10,046 bases of DNA from an uncultured Clostridium sp. (GTDB lineage: Bacteria > Bacillota > Clostridia > Lachnospirales > Lachnospiraceae): contig CALELW010000053.1 of assembly GCA_937902905.1 (NCBI GenBank), positions 1 to 10,046 of the forward strand, read 5' to 3'. The position numbers and the translations under genes were made by a program. A model generated the notes under the pieces. The model made no database searches. It was not told the DNA's origin and was given only the letters and a program-made list of their open reading frames with translations. Shown one piece after another: positions 6,197-10,046 of this stretch (positions are counted from its first letter, which is position 1; each line of letters begins with the position of its first letter).

Positions 6197-7343
6197 ACTA
6201 TTTTTTCAAGTGCTGCGCAAGCAAAAAGGACAGATTATCATGTACTTAGTTATCTTTTTGTCGGTAGCATTAGCGGCTGCTTCACAGGGAGAAAAGACAG
6301 GAGAATCAACATTTTCACCAACTACGTATAAATTTGCTGTGATGGATTCAGACAATTCGGAAATCAGCCGGGCGCTTATCACTTATTTGGAGCAGGGAAA
6401 TGAAAGAGTTCATATTGAAGATAAAAAAGAAGTCATTCAGGATGAGATTTACAACCGGAGTATATCGTGTGTTCTTCGGATTCCAAGCGGTTTTTTTGAA
6501 TCCTATCTGAGTGGCAGCGAGAATAAAAAAATGGAAGTCATCGGTGTTCCGGGAACCATTTACAAGGAATCCTTTGAGCAGATGATTGCACAATATATGA
6601 ATCTGGTAAGAGGATATATTGGTGGCGGATTTTCTGTGAAGGAGGCACTTGCAAAAGCGGGAAAGGCAGATGAGAAAACGGTTGATGTGAACGTATTGGA
6701 AACAGGAGGAAAAACGACACACAGCTATGTGTACTATTTCTTTGCGTATGTTCCGTACATTCTTTTGTGCCTGTGTATTGTAGGAATATCACCGGTTTTG
6801 GTAGTGCTTCATAAACCGCAGATTAGAGAACGGATTCAGTGCTCCTCGTATTCGTTTGCTAAAACGAATCGTGAAACCATTTTAGGTACTTTATCGGCAG
6901 GATTGTTGTTTGGAATTTTATATCTTGTGTGTGCCGTAATTGGGGCAAGGGAAAAGGTGTTTAGCGTGCAGGGCGGATTACACTGCTTAAACCTGCTTGC
7001 ATTTTTGATGGTGGCACTTGGTATTGTATTTTTAGTTGGTCAGGTTATGAAAAAGGCGGAGACTGTCAGCATGGTATCAAATGTCATTGCATTGGGAATG
7101 AGTTTTCTATCCGGTGTATTTGTGCCAATTGAATTTTTAGGAGATGGAATTATAAAAGCTGCTCATTTTCTCCCGGCTTACTGGTATATTATGGGAGCAC
7201 GGCTGATTGACAGTGGAAATTATCAAAGCTCACTGGGCTCGCTGTGGAGATACATGGGAATCGAAGTTTTATTTGCAGTCGGCTTTGTCTGCCTCGGACT
7301 TGCTTTAGCAAGAGCGAAACGGCAGACAAAACAGACAGCATAA
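6183..7343 (+). CDS. ABC-2 type transporter permease, second subunit (LnrN-like)
   Basis: This is the second membrane subunit, 386 residues. One N-terminal segment (about 17-34) is followed by a large external domain (about 36-183) beginning near TYKFAVMDSDNSE (48-60), then five segments (about 185-207, 233-254, 265-288, 295-315, 357-377). SFLSGVFVPIEFL (307-319) and HFLPAYWY (328-335) are the phrases typical of ABC-2 exporter permeases just before the last segment. Start: ATG at 6183 with AAGGAGG (6169-6175) inside the previous gene, 7 nt upstream. The 14-nt overlap suggests coupled translation and equal amounts of the two permeases. The stop codon directly abuts that of the convergent ABC exporter, and a plus-strand hairpin with T-run lies just beyond, inside that gene. 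Substrate unknown. Confidence 0.88.
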   Translation: MQVYKLFFQVLRKQKGQIIMYLVIFLSVALAAASQGEKTGESTFSPTTYKFAVMDSDNSEISRALITYLEQGNERVHIEDKKEVIQDEIYNRSISCVLRIPSGFFESYLSGSENKKMEVIGVPGTIYKESFEQMIAQYMNLVRGYIGGGFSVKEALAKAGKADEKTVDVNVLETGGKTTHSYVYYFFAYVPYILLCLCIVGISPVLVVLHKPQIRERIQCSSYSFAKTNRETILGTLSAGLLFGILYLVCAVIGAREKVFSVQGGLHCLNLLAFLMVALGIVFLVGQVMKKAETVSMVSNVIALGMSFLSGVFVPIEFLGDGIIKAAHFLPAYWYIMGARLIDSGNYQSSLGSLWRYMGIEVLFAVGFVCLGLALARAKRQTKQTA

Positions 7344-9065
7344 TTATAAATTGTAATAACGGGCGTAAATGCCGTTTTTTGCAAGTAAGGTTTCGTGTGT
7401 ACCGCGCTCGGCAATGCCATCTTCTGTGATGACAATGATTTCGTCGGAACGTTTGATGGTTGAGAGACGGTGGGCGATGGTGATGGTCGTACGGTTTTTC
7501 GCCAGTTCTTCCAGACTTTTCTGGATGTAGCGTTCGCTCTCGTTATCTAAGGCACTTGTTGCTTCGTCTAAAATAAGAATCGGTGGATTCTTTAAGAAGA
7601 CGCGGGCAATGCTGATTCGCTGTTTCTGACCGCCGGATAAGCGGGTGCCTTTTTCACCAACATAGGTATCATATTGTTTTGGAAGCTGCATGATGAAGTC
7701 ATCCATATTGGCTCGTCTGGCAGCTTCTTTGATTTCTTCATCGGTTGCATCGGGCTTTCCGTAAGCAATATTTTCACGGATGGTTCCGTCAAATAAATAG
7801 ACGTCCTGCTGCACCATTCCGATTTGGTTTCGCAGACTTTTAAGCGTGAGGTCGCGCACATCTTTGCCATCAATTGTAACCTTTCCCGCTGTTACATCGT
7901 AAAAACGAGGCAGCAAAGAGCAGATTGTTGTTTTGCCGCCGCCGGAAGGTCCGACAAGTGCGACGGATTTTCCGGCAGGAATGTGAATGGACACCTGCGA
8001 GAGAACAGTTTTATTATCGTCGCTGTAGTGGAAAGAAACGTTGTCATAACAAACGTCACCTTTTACATTTTCTAAATCAATGGCACCTTCTTTATCCTGA
8101 ATTTCCGGCTCGGTTTCAACGACTTCGAGATAGCGGCGGAATCCGGAAAGACCCTTTTGCAGCATTTCAACGAGTTCGACAAGAATTTGAATCGGACTGA
8201 TAAAAATACCAATGTAAAGAGCGTACATCGCAAGGTCAGCCGCCTGCATTTGTCCCATGGCAATCAAATAGCCGCCGTAAATTAATGTTGTGAGATACAT
8301 CATTCCCTGGAAAAAGAGGTTAGAACTCATAAAAGTTCCCATACAGCGGTAATTATCTTTTTTGGAATCTAAGAATGCCTCGTTACTGTGATTAAATTTG
8401 TGCAGTTCCGTATCCTCATTGGCAAAGGACTGAACGACACGGATGCCGGAGAGTGTATCCTGCAGACTGGCATTGATGTCACCAATGCGGATTCGATTTT
8501 CCAAAAAGGTCTGCTGCATTTTTTTGTTTTGCCGAATGGAAAATAAAATCATGAGAATGACGAGCAGCAAAAGCGGCAGGGCAAGTTTCTGATTAATCAA
8601 AAACAAAAATACAAATGAGCCGATAATTTTAACTAAGGAAATAAACAAGTTTTCCGGACCGTGGTGGGCAAGTTCGGAAATGTCAAACAAATCGCTGACT
8701 AATTTACTCATCATCTGGCCGGAGTTGTGCGTACTATAATAGGAAAAGGACAGTTTTTCATAGTGTTCAAAAAGCTGTTTTCGCATATCACGTTCCATTT
8801 TCGCGCCCATAATATGTCCTTGGCAGGTGACGTAGTATTTGCACAGACTTTGTATGGTATACATAATGAGCAAAATGAGAAAAAGCCATGGCAACGCTCC
8901 TAAAATGGCACTTTTGTTCCCGGTAAAAAGTGTTTTTGTGAGACTGCGCAAAAGCTGCGGATAGGCTAAATCAACTACGCTGATAACGGCAGCACAGAAT
9001 AAATCAAAATAAAAGACGGCGCGGTAAGGCCGGTAATAAGAAATAAATTTCTTTAATGTATTCAT
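7344..9065 (-). CDS. Multidrug-type ABC exporter half-transporter (fused TMD-NBD)
   Basis: This is a single-chain half-transporter of 573 residues, expected to work as a dimer in the cytoplasmic membrane (MsbA/Sav1866/BmrA architecture). The N-terminal ABC membrane domain has about six segments within residues 15-300. The ATPase domain shows Walker A GPSGGGKTT (372-380, Lys378), Q-loop Gln420 in VQQD, signature LSGGQ (476-480), Walker B ILILDE (496-501, Glu501), D-loop SALD and switch His532. All catalytic residues are present, so both sites of a homodimer should be functional. The frame opens at a TTG (9078-9080), but GGAGG (rc of 9074-9078) lies 8 nt before ATG at 9065, making that the likely start. 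It has its own minus-strand promoter at 9100-9128. Substrate is unknown: drugs, lipids or peptides are possible. No partner half-transporter is adjacent. Confidence 0.92.
   Translation of the reverse strand: MNTLKKFISYYRPYRAVFYFDLFCAAVISVVDLAYPQLLRSLTKTLFTGNKSAILGALPWLFLILLIMYTIQSLCKYYVTCQGHIMGAKMERDMRKQLFEHYEKLSFSYYSTHNSGQMMSKLVSDLFDISELAHHGPENLFISLVKIIGSFVFLFLINQKLALPLLLLVILMILFSIRQNKKMQQTFLENRIRIGDINASLQDTLSGIRVVQSFANEDTELHKFNHSNEAFLDSKKDNYRCMGTFMSSNLFFQGMMYLTTLIYGGYLIAMGQMQAADLAMYALYIGIFISPIQILVELVEMLQKGLSGFRRYLEVVETEPEIQDKEGAIDLENVKGDVCYDNVSFHYSDDNKTVLSQVSIHIPAGKSVALVGPSGGGKTTICSLLPRFYDVTAGKVTIDGKDVRDLTLKSLRNQIGMVQQDVYLFDGTIRENIAYGKPDATDEEIKEAARRANMDDFIMQLPKQYDTYVGEKGTRLSGGQKQRISIARVFLKNPPILILDEATSALDNESERYIQKSLEELAKNRTTITIAHRLSTIKRSDEIIVITEDGIAERGTHETLLAKNGIYARYYNL
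7358..7380 (+). terminator. Intrinsic terminator of the ABC-2 operon inside the opposing gene
   Basis: AACGG (7358-7362) pairs with CCGTT (7372-7376), with C7364-G7371 extending the stem around a bulged G, and the run of T at 7375-7380 completes a terminator. It begins 14 nt after the second permease stop and lies wholly in the last codons of the minus-strand ABC gene. Confidence 0.55.
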
Positions 9066-9073
9066 AAATAATG

Positions 9074-9078
9074 CCTCC
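9074..9078 (-). promoter_or_regulatory. Shine-Dalgarno site fixing the ABC exporter start
   Basis: GGAGG on the minus strand lies 8 nt before ATG at 9065. It overlaps the in-frame TTG at 9078-9080, which therefore cannot use it. The ATG start removes five residues (MEALF) from the longest frame. Confidence 0.85.
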
Positions 9079-9099
9079 AATTCTTATTTTCCATGCCCT

Positions 9100-9128
9100 A
9101 TCCTAGCACAAGAAAAGAAATTTTTCAA
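9100..9128 (-). promoter_or_regulatory. Promoter of the ABC exporter gene
   Basis: On the minus strand, TTGAAA (rc of 9123-9128) and TAGGAT (rc of 9100-9105) are separated by 17 bp, with five and four matches to consensus. The start would be near 9093, giving a leader of about 28 nt. The repeat block at 9130-9173 lies immediately upstream of this -35. Confidence 0.5.
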
Positions 9129-9129
9129 T

Positions 9130-9173
9130 TTTTACATAGATTTTACATAACGTCTATTTCAATTTTACTTTGA
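9130..9173 (+). promoter_or_regulatory. Candidate Pho box: 11-bp phased TTTTAC repeats
   Basis: TTTTACATAGA (9130-9140), TTTTACATAAC (9141-9151) and TTTTACTTTGA (9163-9173) lie exactly in 11-bp phase, with a degenerate unit at 9152-9162 between the second and third. Units two and three each match the first at 9 of 11 positions. TT(A/T/C)A(C/T)A hexamers in 11-bp phase are the known recognition pattern of PhoP/PhoB-type regulators in Firmicutes. The following gene is a phosphate transporter, which strengthens the reading. A weak promoter, TTGATA (9170-9175) plus TAAAAG (9194-9199) with 18 bp between, may use the block as activator site. Confidence 0.55.
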
Positions 9174-9225
9174 TACGTTATTGTAAATACTAGTAAAAGA
9201 AACGAGAAAGATGGAGGTATGAAAA

Positions 9226-10046
9226 ATGTACACAGAATTTTTGCTGCAGGCATTGTCATTGATTGGCGGTCTTGCGTTCTTCCTTTACGGTATGAATGTG
9301 ATGGGAGACGGACTGACAAGATTATCCGGGGGAAGATTAGAGCGGATTTTGGAGAAATTGACGGATAACCGTATTAAGGCAGTTTTACTTGGAGCCGGTG
9401 TTACGGCAGTGATTCAGAGCTCATCCGCAACAACGGTAACGGTTGTCGGTTTTGTAAATTCAGGTATTATGAAATTAAATCAGGCGATTGGTGTAATCAT
9501 GGGTGCCAACATCGGTACTACGGTGACTTCATGGATTCTCAGCCTGACAGGAATTGAGGGAAATAATTTACTGGTTACTTTATTAAAGCCAACATCGTTT
9601 ACACCGATTCTTGCGATTATCGGAATCTTTTTGATTATGGCATCCAAACAGGAAAAACGTAAGGACATCGGAGCAATTATGATTGGTTTTGCCATCCTTA
9701 TGTTTGGTATGGACACGATGAGTGCTGCAGTAAAACCACTTGCGGATGTGCCACAGTTTACGCATATTTTAACGATGTTTTCCAATCCGATTTTAGGAAT
9801 GTTGGCAGGTGCAATTCTAACCGCAGTCATTCAGAGTTCTTCTGCATCGGTTGGTATTTTACAGGCACTTTGTCTGACCGGAAGTGTTCCGTATGCGACA
9901 GCAATTCCGATTATCATGGGACAGAATATCGGTACTTGTGTGACAGCACTTTTGTCATCGATTGGTGCCGGCAAAAATGCGAAGCGTGCCGCACTTGTTC
10001 ATTTATATTTTAATGTCATTGGTACAACGGTATTTATGATTGTATT
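9226..10046 (+). CDS. Na/Pi cotransporter family protein (partial, 3' end beyond window)
   Basis: This membrane protein belongs to the sodium/phosphate symporter (NptA / SLC34-like) family. The first 273 codons are present and the frame is open to the window end. The hallmark duplicated repeat is plain: AVIQSSSATT (61-70) with MGANIGTTVT (92-101), and AVIQSSSASV (200-209) with MGQNIGTCVT (231-240). The QSSSA motifs (64-68 and 203-207) are the family signature and line the substrate path in SLC34 proteins. Many bacterial members carry a PhoU-like C-terminal domain, which would lie outside the window. Start: ATG at 9226 with GGAGG (9213-9217) 8 nt upstream; the ATG at 9219 is in another frame. 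The upstream 11-bp repeats suggest control by phosphate starvation. Whether it moves phosphate or another anion, and in which direction, is not determined by the sequence. Confidence 0.93.
   Translation, partial: MYTEFLLQALSLIGGLAFFLYGMNVMGDGLTRLSGGRLERILEKLTDNRIKAVLLGAGVTAVIQSSSATTVTVVGFVNSGIMKLNQAIGVIMGANIGTTVTSWILSLTGIEGNNLLVTLLKPTSFTPILAIIGIFLIMASKQEKRKDIGAIMIGFAILMFGMDTMSAAVKPLADVPQFTHILTMFSNPILGMLAGAILTAVIQSSSASVGILQALCLTGSVPYATAIPIIMGQNIGTCVTALLSSIGAGKNAKRAALVHLYFNVIGTTVFMIV

Noticed and set aside
9066..9080. TTG start giving the ABC exporter five extra residues
   Set aside because: GGAGG at 9074-9078 overlaps this TTG and is correctly placed for the ATG at 9065.
9480..9830. Minus-strand open frame of 116 codons
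   Set aside because: It is the shadow of the Na/Pi transporter, whose plus-strand frame has the ribosome site and the duplicated QSSSA family motifs.

Overview
The window (about 10 kb, moderate-to-low GC, purine-rich Shine-Dalgarno sites of the AGGAGG type before nearly every gene, consensus-like sigma-A promoters) looks like the chromosome of a low-GC Gram-positive bacterium, most likely class Clostridia and probably a Lachnospiraceae-type gut anaerobe. That placement is inferred from gene style and protein flavour, not from a marker gene. No tRNA, rRNA, insertion sequence or CRISPR array was seen.

Layout, left to right. (1) Positions 1-239 hold no convincing gene. The first 87 bases fold into a long interrupted hairpin followed at once by GACGCAAAGC, a motif resembling the junction of class-I cyclic-di-GMP riboswitches, although the second half of such a riboswitch is not visible. 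A 13-bp tandem repeat carrying two TTGACA hexamers follows, then a strong promoter (TTGACA, 18 bp, TACAAT). (2) That promoter serves thiD (HMP/HMP-phosphate kinase, thiamine biosynthesis) and a class I/II PLP-dependent aminotransferase 15 bases downstream. (3) On the minus strand, a six-TM DesK-type histidine kinase (2884-3945) and a NarL/LuxR-type response regulator (2264-2881) form a coupled pair. (4) Divergently, on the plus strand from 4107 to 7343, lies a tightly coupled ABC-2 export operon: one ATPase and two unequal permeases. Kinase, regulator, ATPase and two permeases are together the parts list of the Bacillus subtilis lnrJKLMN (yfiJKLMN) linearmycin sensing and resistance system, here arranged divergently around a 161-bp control region. 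That region contains an inverted repeat TGACA-AA-TGTCA and a further ATGACA half-site 30 bp away, a good candidate for the regulator's own binding site. (5) Convergent and abutting at the stop codons, a minus-strand single-chain multidrug-type ABC exporter half-transporter (7344-9065). (6) Divergent from it, the first 273 codons of a Na/Pi cotransporter family protein (9226 to window end), preceded by three TTTTAC-type units in 11-bp phase that look like a PhoP/Pho box.

Functionally, the centre is best read as a self-contained module for sensing and exporting membrane-active compounds: the kinase senses something in or at the membrane, the regulator binds the shared intergenic region, and the ABC-2 transporter removes the compound. 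The flanking genes (thiamine kinase plus aminotransferase, general ABC exporter, phosphate transporter) look like ordinary core or near-core genes. Two genes have misleading upstream non-ATG starts. Their Shine-Dalgarno positions favour the internal ATGs at 5063 (plus) and 9065 (minus), and those are used here.
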